Positions 1-7,788 of a DNA stretch of 64,000 nucleotides are shown here, piece by piece. Made by a program: the position numbers and the translations under genes. The DNA is taken from the NCBI GenBank assembly GCA_009780185.1, contig WRAN01000003.1:161777-225776 (forward strand). The letters are read 5' to 3'. Origin of the DNA: Defluviitaleaceae bacterium. GTDB lineage: Bacteria; Bacillota; Clostridia; Lachnospirales; WQUN01. Position 1 is the first letter of the stretch; every line of letters begins with the position of its first letter. A model generated the notes under the pieces. It was not told the origin of the DNA. It was given only the letters and a program-made list of their open reading frames with translations, and ran no database searches.

Positions 1-333
1 GTATGGAGTATCGCCTATTTCTGCGTAATAATCATAATAGTCATCAATATCATCAGAATATTGGGTATAGGGGTATGGGTCCTCCTCTTCATGGCTTATG
101 TCATATTTGTATATTTCTTCGTTATACTCATTGATGTCATCATCTGGTACATAATATGTAGTGCTATCACTTGCCTCATATTCTATGTATGGGATATCTC
201 CTAGGTCTAATATATCAAGGGCCATTACAATGCCGCCTGATACCAGGGCCAGGGCAATCAGCAGTATGGATATCCGCTGCCAACTTGCCCATCTTGCTTT
301 GTTGGGCCTTTTGTATTTAGTTATGTTTTGCAT
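1..333 (-). CDS. Partial membrane-anchored protein with acidic Tyr/Asp-rich tail (runs off left edge)
   Basis: An open frame runs from ATG at 333 to the window edge (111 codons, no stop). GGAGGG lies about 6 bases before the ATG. A basic N-terminus of about 20 residues precedes one hydrophobic segment (about residues 21-42, ILLIALALVSGGIVMAL). The rest is very acidic and rich in Tyr and Asp. This looks like a signal anchor with an extracytoplasmic acidic linker, and the functional domain, if any, lies outside the window. I recognise no family. The gene has its own promoter-like element at 376-403 and shares no transcript with cas6, from which a terminator separates it. Confidence 0.7.
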   Translation of the reverse strand, partial: MQNITKYKRPNKARWASWQRISILLIALALVSGGIVMALDILDLGDIPYIEYEASDSTTYYVPDDDINEYNEEIYKYDISHEEEDPYPYTQYSDDIDDYYDYYAEIGDTPY

Positions 334-375
334 GGCAACCCTCCGTCTTATGTAATATTTTTTTGAGCGTTGTCC

Positions 376-403
376 AGTATACTGCTTTATTGTTAAAATT
401 CAA
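376..403 (-). promoter_or_regulatory. Predicted sigma-A promoter for the left-edge gene
   Basis: On the minus strand, TTGAAT (398-403) and TATACT (376-381) are separated by 16 bases. They lie about 45 bases upstream of the ATG at 333. Confidence 0.5.
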
Positions 404-470
404 GTTTTTTTACCATATTTCCAATTATTTTATGATTTTGTAATATTTAAATCTCTGAGTGCATTACAAT

Positions 471-500
471 AAAAAGCGCAGGGGATTCCTGCCCCTTTTT
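471..500. terminator. Bidirectional rho-independent terminator after cas6
   Basis: The stem GCAGG/CCTGC (478-482 with 488-492) is flanked by A5 on the left and T5 on the right, so it can terminate on either strand. It lies about 45 bases past the cas6 stop and probably ends leftward transcription of the CRISPR locus. Confidence 0.6.
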
Positions 501-543
501 GGTCTCACCCCTAGGAATTTTGTTCTTCTGAGGGGCTATATTA

Positions 544-1323
544 CTATATTTTGAAGCTGTATTCTCCGCAGGCACGGCTTGTTTTTTTGCCTATGTGTAT
601 TTGGCTTCCCAGGTCGATATAGGGTAGGTAACTTGTTACATCGCCATAGAATCGTACCTGACCTATAAACCCTAGTATTGGTTGGCTACTGGTTTTCAAT
701 TTTACTGTTTGTAAGTCGCACTCTGCTTGGATGTGTGGCTTGTTGTATACCAGCTTATAGGGGATAGTGAACATGCTTTTGGTGTAGTTGTCTATTATAC
801 CAGACAGGCGTAGGAATAACCGGTCTATAAATGTTGTGAAATCTAGCTCCTTTGGGGGCTGCTTATTGATTAGAATTTCTGTTGGTGTTATAAAGTTTAT
901 TATTAATTTTTCGCAGGTTGGAATGTGTTGTGCTCCATCGTCTTTCCATTCTAGATTGTATACTTCGTGGCAGTTTATCAATTGGGTGTTGGCAAGCTTG
1001 CCTTTGCACATCCATTGTGTTGCGTCTGTTACGCTTTGTGCGTAGTCACAGGCTGAGCCCATTAGGGTTATATAGAATGTTAGTGTTTCCTCTGGGAGGT
1101 AGTGTCCTTTGCTTGGGTAGGGGGCTGAGATTACTATGGGGTTTGGGATGGATTCTGTTGTGTTTACTTTTAGTATGTTGTAGGTGTGATGGTGGTTTTT
1201 GTATAGTGATTGGCCCAGTGCGCCGCGGATGGTGTTGCCTATGAAAATGGGGAGGTTAGTGGCTTTTGTGAATGTTAATGTGATTTTGAGCTTTGTAAGC
1301 TTTAGGTTGTTGATGGGTATCAC
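544..1323 (-). CDS. cas6: Cas6, pre-crRNA processing endoribonuclease
   Basis: This RAMP-fold protein of about 259 residues cuts CRISPR repeat RNA to give crRNAs with an 8-base repeat handle. The N-terminal ferredoxin strand leads into the family-typical FIGNTIRGALG. A His-rich stretch (residues 44-46) offers a candidate general base, and the C-terminus holds the glycine-rich loop HIGKKTSRACGEYSF. The repeats fit: on the minus strand they end in ATTGAAAC after a small GNRA hairpin, the usual Cas6 product. The open frame begins at GTG 1323, but a good Shine-Dalgarno (GAGGTGAT) overlaps that codon and fits an ATC at 1314 better, so the start is uncertain. It stands apart from the effector operon, beyond array 1. 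Confidence 0.85.
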   Translation of the reverse strand: MIPINNLKLTKLKITLTFTKATNLPIFIGNTIRGALGQSLYKNHHHTYNILKVNTTESIPNPIVISAPYPSKGHYLPEETLTFYITLMGSACDYAQSVTDATQWMCKGKLANTQLINCHEVYNLEWKDDGAQHIPTCEKLIINFITPTEILINKQPPKELDFTTFIDRLFLRLSGIIDNYTKSMFTIPYKLVYNKPHIQAECDLQTVKLKTSSQPILGFIGQVRFYGDVTSYLPYIDLGSQIHIGKKTSRACGEYSFKI

Positions 1324-1428
1324 CTCTTGTAGGTAAATGAGGGTTGTTGTGAAACTGAAACAGGTGTTCCCCTTGTCAATGTTTTATTGGCTAGGGTACA
1401 CCTTTTTTATTTGGGCATGAAAAACTAC

Positions 1429-1902
1429 ATATAAATCCGCTCTCGCGGTAGTAGGCCTACTCAACCAACAAAAAATCTATCAGAAAGGAGAGTGTGACAC
1501 TTGGTTACAATCCGCTCTCGCGGCAATAGGCCTACTCAACATGATCATCGAAGGCCCTAGAACCATTGAGCTTAGGTTTCAATCCGCTCTTGCGGCAACA
1601 GGCCTACTCAACCATAACGCGTATTTGGACAGATCTTGAGATGTATGTTTCAATCCGCTCTCGCGGCAACAGGCCTACTCAACATAGCTCAAAAGCTATG
1701 CTCAACTGCATCTAATCCCATGTTTCAATCCGCTCTCGCGGCAACAGGCCTACTCAACAAAGAAGGCAGTGAAAAGTTAGATAAAGAATGTCCGTTTCAA
1801 TCCGCTCTCGCGGCAACAGGCCTACTCAACTTTCCCCCGTTTAGCCTTGCACTTCGTAGGTCGTCGTTTCAATCCGCTCTCGCGGCAACAGGCCTACTCA
1901 AC
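1429..1902 (-). CRISPR. CRISPR array 1: 7 repeats of 37 bp, 6 spacers of 34-38 bp
   Basis: Repeats lie at 1429, 1504, 1576, 1647, 1722, 1794 and 1866, each 37 bp. Read on the minus strand the repeat starts GTTGAGTAGGCCT, contains the hairpin CCGC-GAGA-GCGG and ends in ATTGAAAC. Direction is set by two facts: the leader-like sequence shared with array 2 lies on the right, and the leftmost repeat has lost the conserved ATTGAAAC end, as leader-distal terminal repeats often do. The four leader-proximal repeats are identical, with CAACAGG on the plus strand, and older ones carry substitutions. Confidence 0.97.
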
Positions 1903-2229
1903 CCTACCCATTTTTAGCCCGCATAAACACTGGCTTTGCAGGGTGCATTTTCGGGATGATTGATTTTTAGTCATTAACCCAGATATATTTTGCAAATCTT
2001 TGGAAAACCATACCCCATCCAACTCTTACATAAAATCATATAAAACCGCATAAACACTGAGGTCTGACACATCTATGATGTAAAATTATAGATAGTCGGG
2101 ATGATGGCCTTTTTTGAGCATAAAAATCATCCCGACCTCATATCAATCATCTGCAAAGATACTACCATACTGCAAAACATGAGTCAATCAATAGTTCTCA
2201 TCGCTATCCGATTGTTTCATTTCACTCCC
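1903..2229 (-). promoter_or_regulatory. Leader of CRISPR array 1
   Basis: This stretch has no gene. It is closely similar to the sequence right of array 2. Shared elements are a conserved first 40 bases, the 14-base motif CCGCATAAACACTG at 1919-1932 and again at 2046-2059, and an 11-bp inverted repeat GTCGGGATGAT/ATCATCCCGAC at 2095-2136. All have the same distances from the first repeat in both leaders. Its role would be transcription of pre-crRNA and docking of the Cas1-Cas2 integrase. Confidence 0.8.
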
Positions 2230-2538
2230 TTACAAAACCAAAAATGTAGGTGCGATATTCGCTATCTTTGCCCCCATCACACAATCAACACTATTAGGAC
2301 TAAGGCGCTCAAAAATTATAAGGCTATCTTCAGGATTGCTTTCGCCAGAAAATTTTCTTACCACATCCAAAAGTGCTGACCTACAACGCTTCACACCCTC
2401 CGAGTCCAGCCGACACAGAAAAATTGAAAACTGTATACGTATCCCAAAGTCCTTCATACATTTATCAATTTTGCTACGCAGCCGGTTACTTGTTATATCA
2501 TAACAAACTATCGTGATATTACTCTTTGTGTGGCTCAT
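2230..2538 (-). CDS. cas2: Cas2, CRISPR adaptation protein
   Basis: Cas2 is a small ferredoxin-fold homodimer that bridges two Cas1 dimers during spacer integration. The protein has 102 residues from ATG 2538, the normal family size. Visible marks are ITIVCYDI, with the conserved Asp after the first strand, and FSIFLCRLD. I chose ATG 2538 over an in-frame start 15 bases upstream because GAGGGG sits 6-7 bases before it. It overlaps the 3' end of cas1 by 20 bases, so translation is probably coupled. The stop lies against the array 1 leader, so the arrays flank the adaptation genes. Confidence 0.93.
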   Translation of the reverse strand: MSHTKSNITIVCYDITSNRLRSKIDKCMKDFGIRIQFSIFLCRLDSEGVKRCRSALLDVVRKFSGESNPEDSLIIFERLSPNSVDCVMGAKIANIAPTFLVL

Positions 2539-3475
2539 AGGTTGCCCCCTCAAGTAATGCAGTTTTTAGCTTAGCAGCTTGGTTATCAAATCTGCTACGC
2601 CATTTAGGTACACGTTCGTGGTATAACCCACAAAACTTACGAAACCCATCATCTGTTAATCGCCAATCCCCATCTGACATGAAAAAATGCTCAGCTTTCA
2701 GTTGTTTTTTATTAAGCATAGTGCGGACCCATGTATCAATAAAAGGAGACCGAAACTCTTCCATAATATCAAGCGCAAGCGAATTTCTACCGTAGTGTAT
2801 GCTGTGCAAAAAGCCTACCTCAATATCAAAATTTCTGGCAAGCAAGCAGGTTGTAACTTCATTGCACAAAAAAGCATAACCCAAGTTAAGCAGAGCATTA
2901 ACGTAGTCAGGTGATGGACGATATTCGCGCCGAGTAAATACAGGGTTTTTTAGCAGATGGCGATAACAATCCCAATAGTATTTTGCGGATATACCTTCAA
3001 TGCCAAGAATCTCATCTATCTGCTCTGCGTCATTCAGCTTTTTCATGAAGCCATTGATTGCAGACAAATGGCCATCATGAGCATGAAGGGTATTGTCAAG
3101 TTGATATTTCCGTATGACAGACATCTGATTGTGTATCTTCCCCGAAACTATGGCCTTAGCTATAGCAAGCCGCTTGGAGGCATCCATAAAAGTAGAAAAC
3201 TGTGCAAGCCTGACGATGGCACCTCCAGATTTTGTGGACATAACGCGCCCTTTAATTTTGCCCCATTTAGATAAATAAATGGTATTAATGCCTCTATAAA
3301 GCAATAAATCAAGTGCAGGAGCTGTGAGGTTTACGCTATCAAAAATTATGAGCGTATTAACATTGTGGAGAGGTACCGTAGATATTACTTTTCCATCCAT
3401 AGTTACTTTAAGATGTTCCCCTTCGCGGCGTATACTACAATTTTCTTGTTGCACATATAGAGTTTCCATGGTCAC
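2519..3475 (-). CDS. cas1: Cas1, CRISPR integrase
   Basis: Cas1 catalyses integration of new spacers at the leader end of the array. The 318 residues show an N-terminal beta domain followed by a helical catalytic domain. The metal-binding triad is visible as Glu160 (ILGIEG), His224 (GFLHSIHYGR) and Asp236 (SLALDIMEEFR). It is not fused to a reverse transcriptase or Cas4, and no cas4 is seen nearby. The frame opens at GTG 3475 and a second start, ATG, lies at 3469. The GTG overlaps the stop of the preceding small ORF as GTGA, suggesting coupled translation. Cas2 follows with overlap. Confidence 0.95.
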   Translation of the reverse strand: MTMETLYVQQENCSIRREGEHLKVTMDGKVISTVPLHNVNTLIIFDSVNLTAPALDLLLYRGINTIYLSKWGKIKGRVMSTKSGGAIVRLAQFSTFMDASKRLAIAKAIVSGKIHNQMSVIRKYQLDNTLHAHDGHLSAINGFMKKLNDAEQIDEILGIEGISAKYYWDCYRHLLKNPVFTRREYRPSPDYVNALLNLGYAFLCNEVTTCLLARNFDIEVGFLHSIHYGRNSLALDIMEEFRSPFIDTWVRTMLNKKQLKAEHFFMSDGDWRLTDDGFRKFCGLYHERVPKWRSRFDNQAAKLKTALLEGATYEPHKE

Positions 3476-3660
3476 CCAACCTTTATAAAAATGCCGTCTT
3501 CATTTTTTATCAGTACCGTGCGGTGTCTAACTGGGCCAGGCGCAGGATATTTATTGATGTGGCGCTGAGTTTCCGCATAATCGTAATCGGAGCATTGACT
3601 TAAAATGTAGTGAATATACTTTTCACCACTTTCGCCAAGACAATGGAATATCTGCAACAT
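3472..3660 (-). CDS. Small unknown ORF directly upstream of cas1
   Basis: This 62-residue frame ends in GTGA overlap with cas1. I recognise no family. It has no Shine-Dalgarno of its own: its ATG follows directly after TAATAA, which ends an 18-residue ORF in the same frame. The two pieces may therefore be one gene broken by two stop codons, or a translationally coupled pair with reinitiation. The product is basic to neutral, with a Pro/Arg-rich middle (PAPGPVRHRTV). It could be a remnant of a CRISPR-associated gene or a small coupling peptide. Confidence 0.45.
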   Translation of the reverse strand: MLQIFHCLGESGEKYIHYILSQCSDYDYAETQRHINKYPAPGPVRHRTVLIKNEDGIFIKVG

Positions 3661-3663
3661 TTA

Positions 3664-3720
3664 TTAAGGAAGGTTGCCATTGGTTACAAAGATGCGGCTG
3701 TTTTGAGGGTTCATTTTCAT
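3664..3720 (-). CDS. 18-residue leader-like ORF with strong ribosome binding site
   Basis: The frame reads MKMNPQNSRIFVTNGNLP and then TAA TAA. AAGGAGG lies about 8 bases before the ATG at 3720 and is the best translation signal upstream of cas1. It is in the same frame as the next ORF (3472-3660). It is either the true start of a now interrupted gene or a short coupled leader for the cas1-cas2 transcript. Confidence 0.4.
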   Translation of the reverse strand: MKMNPQNSRIFVTNGNLP

Positions 3721-3972
3721 GGGTACGTCCTCCTTGTAAATTGGTATAGGCTGTGGATTTTTTGCTCTACTTGAGACTTATGCTTACTATAGGTCTCTTA
3801 AGGAGCTTTTTTGCATATATCGTGTCACTAATTTTTGTGGAAATGTTTACATATCATAAACAGCATAACTGCAATAAAAAACCGCGTCTCTATGTCATAG
3901 GTGACGCGGTTTTTATTTTGTTGAAAATGCAGTGTGCAACGACATAAGAAGAAAGCCATCACTGTATAAAAT
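3721..3972. other. Intergenic stretch between cas1 operon and array 2
   Basis: Apart from the terminator at 3876-3918 I see no gene. The leftward promoter for cas1-cas2 should lie here, between about 3740 and 3870, but no convincing -35/-10 pair stands out. Confidence 0.4.
3876..3918. terminator. Bidirectional terminator between array 2 and the cas1 operon
   Basis: AAAAACCGCGTC (3877-3888) pairs with GACGCGGTTTTT (3903-3914), giving T-runs on both strands. For leftward transcription it would end the array 2 precursor before cas1-cas2. Confidence 0.8.
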
Positions 3973-4961
3973 GATTCAATCCGCTCTCGCGGCAACAGGC
4001 CTACTCAACCCCTCTAGGAAGGAGCTTTTGAAATGGCGAGAAAAAGTTTCAATCCGCTCTCGCGGCAATAGGCCTACTCAACGCAAAGTGCGAAGACATT
4101 AACACGGAAGAAGATTGCGTTTCAATCCGCTCTCGCGGCAAAAGGCCTATTCAACTGGAAAGAGTGCAAGGCATGAAGAATTTGCCAACCCGTTTCAATC
4201 CACTCTCGCGGCAATAGGCCTACTCAACAGTCCAAAGAAAGTCCGCGCGGCGTTCCCTAACCAGGGTTTCAATCCGCTCTCGCGGAAATAAGCCTACTCA
4301 ACAAGTTATTGAAGAAGCCATGGAGGCTTGGAAAAACAGTTTCAATCCGCCCTCGCGGCAATAGGCCTACTCAACCCATTAGCAGTCGGACCTTTAAAAG
4401 TAGAAAAGGTCGTTTCAATCCGCTCTCGTGGCAATAGGCCTACTCAATTCCTTTAAGCCGCTACAATAGGCAGTACAGTTACGGTAGTTTCAATCCGTTC
4501 TCGCGGCAAAAGGCCTATTCAACGACACCAGAGTATGCAACTGTTAGCTTGGACGGAACGTTTCAATCCGCTCTCGCGGTAAAAGGCCTACTCAACCAGA
4601 CCCCAGATATCTCCTGCTTTATAGCACAAATCGTTTCAATCCGCTCTCGCGACAAAAGGCCTACTCAACATAATCGCCCGTCGCATCTTTGCCCTTTTGT
4701 ATTGGGTTTCAATCCGCTCTCGCGGCAAAAGGCCTACTCAACAAACACAGTTAAGAGAGCAACACAAACCGCAAGCGCGTTTCAATCCGCTCTCGCGGCA
4801 AAAGGCCTACTCAACCAAAGAAATTTGCAAAAGATACAACAAGAATCATCGTTTCAATCCGCTCTCGCGGCAAAAGGCCTACTCAACCATACAGCCCACA
4901 GCAGTCGCACGACCCAGGCATTTCGTTTCAATCCGCTCTCGCGGCAAAAGGCCTACTCAAC
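3973..4961 (-). CRISPR. CRISPR array 2: 14 repeats of 37 bp, 13 spacers of 35-38 bp
   Basis: Repeats start at 3973, 4046, 4119, 4192, 4266, 4339, 4412, 4487, 4560, 4633, 4706, 4779, 4851 and 4925. The family is the same as in array 1, but the variable base is mostly A (CAAAAGG) where array 1 has C. The last four repeats before the leader (from 4706) are identical. Those at 4192, 4266, 4339, 4412, 4487, 4560 and 4633 carry single or double substitutions, so age increases leftward. Spacers are very uniform (mostly 36 bp). No spacer is obviously shared with array 1. The array is transcribed on the minus strand. Confidence 0.98.
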
Positions 4962-5330
4962 CCTACCCATTTTTAGCCCGCATAAACACTGGCTTTGCAG
5001 GGTGCGTTTTCGGGATGATTGATTTTGAGTCATTAACCCCGGAGATTTTTGTAAATTATTGGGCATCAACACCCCATCATTCACCTCATCAAAATCTAAA
5101 AAAACCGCATAAACATTGAGGTAGAGCACCATCAGGAAACAAACTTTGAAACAGTCGGGATGATAGCCCTTTTTGAGCGCAAAAATCATCCCGACTATTA
5201 TCAATCATCAACAAAAAAATTACAATACCGCTAAACATGAGTAACCCGGTAATATCTCAGAAAATGCGACGTGTTTCAATGATTCCCACAATGCGATATC
5301 TGTTCATACGCTACTACACAATTTGCCCTA
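4962..5330 (-). promoter_or_regulatory. Leader of CRISPR array 2
   Basis: This stretch has no gene. It shares with the array 1 leader the motif CCGCATAAACAYTG at 4978-4991 and 5105-5118, and the inverted repeat GTCGGGATGAT/ATCATCCCGAC at 5154-5195, at identical distances from the array. A promoter-like pair lies at 5197-5225. Beyond about 5230 the similarity fades and the sequence is ordinary spacer before the effector operon's stop. Confidence 0.8.
5197..5225 (-). promoter_or_regulatory. Predicted promoter for pre-crRNA of array 2
   Basis: On the minus strand TTGTAA (5220-5225) and GATAAT (5197-5202) are 17 bases apart. Transcription would begin close to or inside the conserved inverted repeat, about 230 bases before the first repeat. 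Confidence 0.5.
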
Positions 5331-7286
5331 TTATTGGTTGTGCGGGTTTCTAGGTAGATTCTGGTCATGCTCGGCATCACTTAGGTCTGGCAGTGTTTTG
5401 ATAAATTGCTGGGTAAAGTCATTGCCACGCCCCCTGCGATTTGCTTGAAACCAAGCAAAGACACTCTCACTTCCCTTGGGGCCGCTTTTCGGATACATCA
5501 CATTTTCATGTTTACCTATCCAATTGGATACACGCATAAACTCATTGGTATGTGTTAAAGATGCAGTAATATCTTTACTTGGCAGTGGGTGTAACGAAAT
5601 ATTAAGACTATCATCAATTTTATATACCCCACTTTTGTCATAGTCAATGGAAATACCAACACTACCATACCCAATAGGCTTACCATGGCCCAGCTTAAAC
5701 CCATGAGAAGGGGCGTCACCAGAAGCCTTGCCGCCGATAGTAAGCACCCAAATTAGTTTAGCCAGTTCATCTTCTGTTACATTTTCAAAGGCAACATCAA
5801 ATGTGAAGCTATGCTCTGCTTTTACAGCTCTTGAGATTACAGTCATATCTGGCCTGTCTGTTGGGTTTGCTACCTGTGTATCTTTGCTATGCCAGTAAAA
5901 CTTGCGCCCCTTTATGCTAACCGCTTCCGCACTCAAAACCTCTTTTTTATTTTTCCCCGCTCCATGGGTAATTTTGTAGTCATAATTGTAGTAATCTGCA
6001 CCCTCAATTTTATTCATGTAAAACTCGGTTGCACTAGGGCGTGGTTGCCCAAGGATGGCAAGTCTTATCGGCTTACCTTCATTTTCGTACCAATCATTCT
6101 CTTGCAACGATGTAGCGTCACGAAACGACACACGAGATGCTAATGCGTTTACATTTCCACTACCTTCACTGTCATCATCATCTTTTCCAACCATACCAAA
6201 TAAATTGCAGGCATCGCACAAGCTGGCACTATTCTTGCATGGTGCGAAGTCGCCAACTATTTCACTGACCTTGCGTGCAAAAACCTCTTGACTTATACAA
6301 GCTGGAGAAATGTAATATACATTACCTAATTTTTCAAAATACACCGGAAACGGCTTGTCTGCTTCAATATTTGCCCAACCATCATAAGGAGGCATATTTG
6401 GGTTTTTGGCATTGGCCTTGTATAGTGACGCGATTTTCGTGGCTCGATTAATATCATCTGGGGAAAGCTTATAAGGGGTTTTATCGCTTTCGTAACCATA
6501 AACAACGGTATCAAAGTGCTTCTTAGTCGTATCCCCAAACCGGACCCCTGGCAGATGATACGCCGGTATTTCGTCCTGTCTTGTGCGGGATTTCTCTGCA
6601 CTTGATATGACGGGGTACTCCAGATGCTTTGCCTTGCCATACATGCCGCCAAACAAGACATACATCTCACGCCCCCATCCTGGATACTTTTCTCTACCAA
6701 TGCGCTTGAACTTTTCACCTGTTGCTTTATTGGTGGCAGAGGTAAAGCCCTCGCCAAATACAGGCATTAAGGCCTTTTTGCCTTTTTTCAGGAACCACTT
6801 GCCATCAATTTTTTCTACAATACCTACGCCCATATTATCGCTTTTGCGCTCACGGTCATATGGTATTACGCTGCGTTTATTGAGCACAGTATCATCATCT
6901 ATTGTAGACAAACAGCTATCTGTTAGGGCCTCATAAATACTGCGAATCATCCCTCTAATGCTTGAACCTGGGATCACCGGCGAAGAAGGGCTAACCTTTT
7001 CCCGGTCATCTTCGGGGTTGTCGTATGAATAAAAATCATAGGAGCGTACTTTTTTCCTATCGACTTCCTTGTCCGTAGATTTCTTTTCTTTATTCCATTT
7101 ACAGACGAGCTCATCGGCGAACTTTGAAAATGCATCTTCATTGGCTGCGCTGGGTATGATTAGGGGTGTCAATGTCTTTAAATTGCATTTTAGCACCCCA
7201 GTAAGCTGCCCTTTGCCGGTACCTTCTGATTTCCAATCCCCAAGTCCGATAAATGTATAGGGATTAACAAACTTATCGCTAGGCAT
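5331..7286 (-). CDS. Cas7-like RAMP protein with large insertions (III-D2 'Cas7-insertion', TIGR03986-like)
   Basis: This is the last gene of the effector operon, 651 residues from ATG 7286 (a TTG lies just upstream). It is expected to be a single Cas7 backbone subunit enlarged by insertions that binds crRNA and cuts target RNA. Visible RAMP marks are PLIIPSAAN near the start, the PVIPGSSIRGMIR helix, and a late glycine-rich loop (GHGKPIGYGSVG). CDACNLFGMVG forms a CxxC that may bind zinc, as in TIGR03986-type RAMP proteins. Length and position at the operon end fit the Cas7-insertion subunit of III-Dv complexes. It overlaps csx19 by 8 bases. Confidence 0.85.
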   Translation of the reverse strand: MPSDKFVNPYTFIGLGDWKSEGTGKGQLTGVLKCNLKTLTPLIIPSAANEDAFSKFADELVCKWNKEKKSTDKEVDRKKVRSYDFYSYDNPEDDREKVSPSSPVIPGSSIRGMIRSIYEALTDSCLSTIDDDTVLNKRSVIPYDRERKSDNMGVGIVEKIDGKWFLKKGKKALMPVFGEGFTSATNKATGEKFKRIGREKYPGWGREMYVLFGGMYGKAKHLEYPVISSAEKSRTRQDEIPAYHLPGVRFGDTTKKHFDTVVYGYESDKTPYKLSPDDINRATKIASLYKANAKNPNMPPYDGWANIEADKPFPVYFEKLGNVYYISPACISQEVFARKVSEIVGDFAPCKNSASLCDACNLFGMVGKDDDDSEGSGNVNALASRVSFRDATSLQENDWYENEGKPIRLAILGQPRPSATEFYMNKIEGADYYNYDYKITHGAGKNKKEVLSAEAVSIKGRKFYWHSKDTQVANPTDRPDMTVISRAVKAEHSFTFDVAFENVTEDELAKLIWVLTIGGKASGDAPSHGFKLGHGKPIGYGSVGISIDYDKSGVYKIDDSLNISLHPLPSKDITASLTHTNEFMRVSNWIGKHENVMYPKSGPKGSESVFAWFQANRRGRGNDFTQQFIKTLPDLSDAEHDQNLPRNPHNQ

Positions 7287-7788
7287 CAATGTCCACCAGT
7301 CCTTTCATCGCGCCTTCTTTAAACCCGGTAAAAACATAGTCGCATACCTCCAGGCGCACACCACCTACAGAGCTTTCGACGATTCTAAGGAAATTGCGGA
7401 TACCCAGCCACATGTATATATCATCTTTTTTTAAAGCCAGTTTCCCGGGGAAATATAGCTGTCCGCCCCTATCTTCGGTAAGAATTGTCCAGTTGCCTTC
7501 GTAGGCTAAATCGGTGCCATACATTAGATATTCTGCATCCTGCTTTGTGTAGTCTTTGCAATTTTCTAGCTCTTTACTATCTCGGAAAAGTAGGTTCCCT
7601 AGCTCGTCACGAATAAATCGCACTTCCCGCTTATCGTCAAAGACTCTAAGCTCTGTGACATAATCCCATCTAAATTGGGTAGTATCATGGAAAAGCAAGT
7701 TTTCGCCATCCCATATGCCGATGGCTACACCGTGGTACATTACTGTATATGCCCATGCCTTACCTTCGAAAGTATTGCAATCAATCAT
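7279..7788 (-). CDS. csx19: Csx19, type III-D complex subunit
   Basis: The 169 residues carry the pattern of the Csx19 family: an early TELRVFDDKREV strand followed by RFIRDELG, then WTILTEDRGGQLYFP, and a final LGIRNFL with CDYVFTGF. Csx19 is diagnostic of subtype III-D, where it is a non-RAMP subunit packed on the effector. ATG 7788 is preceded by AGGGGG at good spacing. The ends overlap both neighbours by about 8 bases, which indicates one transcript and coupled translation with stoichiometric subunits. Confidence 0.85.
   Translation of the reverse strand: MIDCNTFEGKAWAYTVMYHGVAIGIWDGENLLFHDTTQFRWDYVTELRVFDDKREVRFIRDELGNLLFRDSKELENCKDYTKQDAEYLMYGTDLAYEGNWTILTEDRGGQLYFPGKLALKKDDIYMWLGIRNFLRIVESSVGGVRLEVCDYVFTGFKEGAMKGLVDIDA

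Noticed and set aside
788..1244. Plus-strand frames opposite cas6
   Set aside because: They are antisense shadows of cas6, without ribosome sites or family likeness.
1636..1917. Open frame across CRISPR array 1 with repeated FQSALAATGLLN
   Set aside because: It is only the translation of the repeats and spacers, with no ribosome site.
2095..2136. Inverted repeat in the leader as a plain terminator for neighbouring genes
   Set aside because: No T-run follows on either strand and its distance to the array is kept in both leaders, so a leader function is more likely.
2101..2379. 92-residue plus-strand frame over the array 1 leader and cas2 end
   Set aside because: It crosses conserved leader elements and the antisense of cas2; no ribosome site.
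4549..5119. Two open frames across the right half of array 2
   Set aside because: They are also repeat-encoded; the periodic peptide is the repeat read in two frames.
6326..6757. 143-residue minus frame inside the large Cas7-like gene
   Set aside because: It lies in another frame of a well supported gene and shows no domain.
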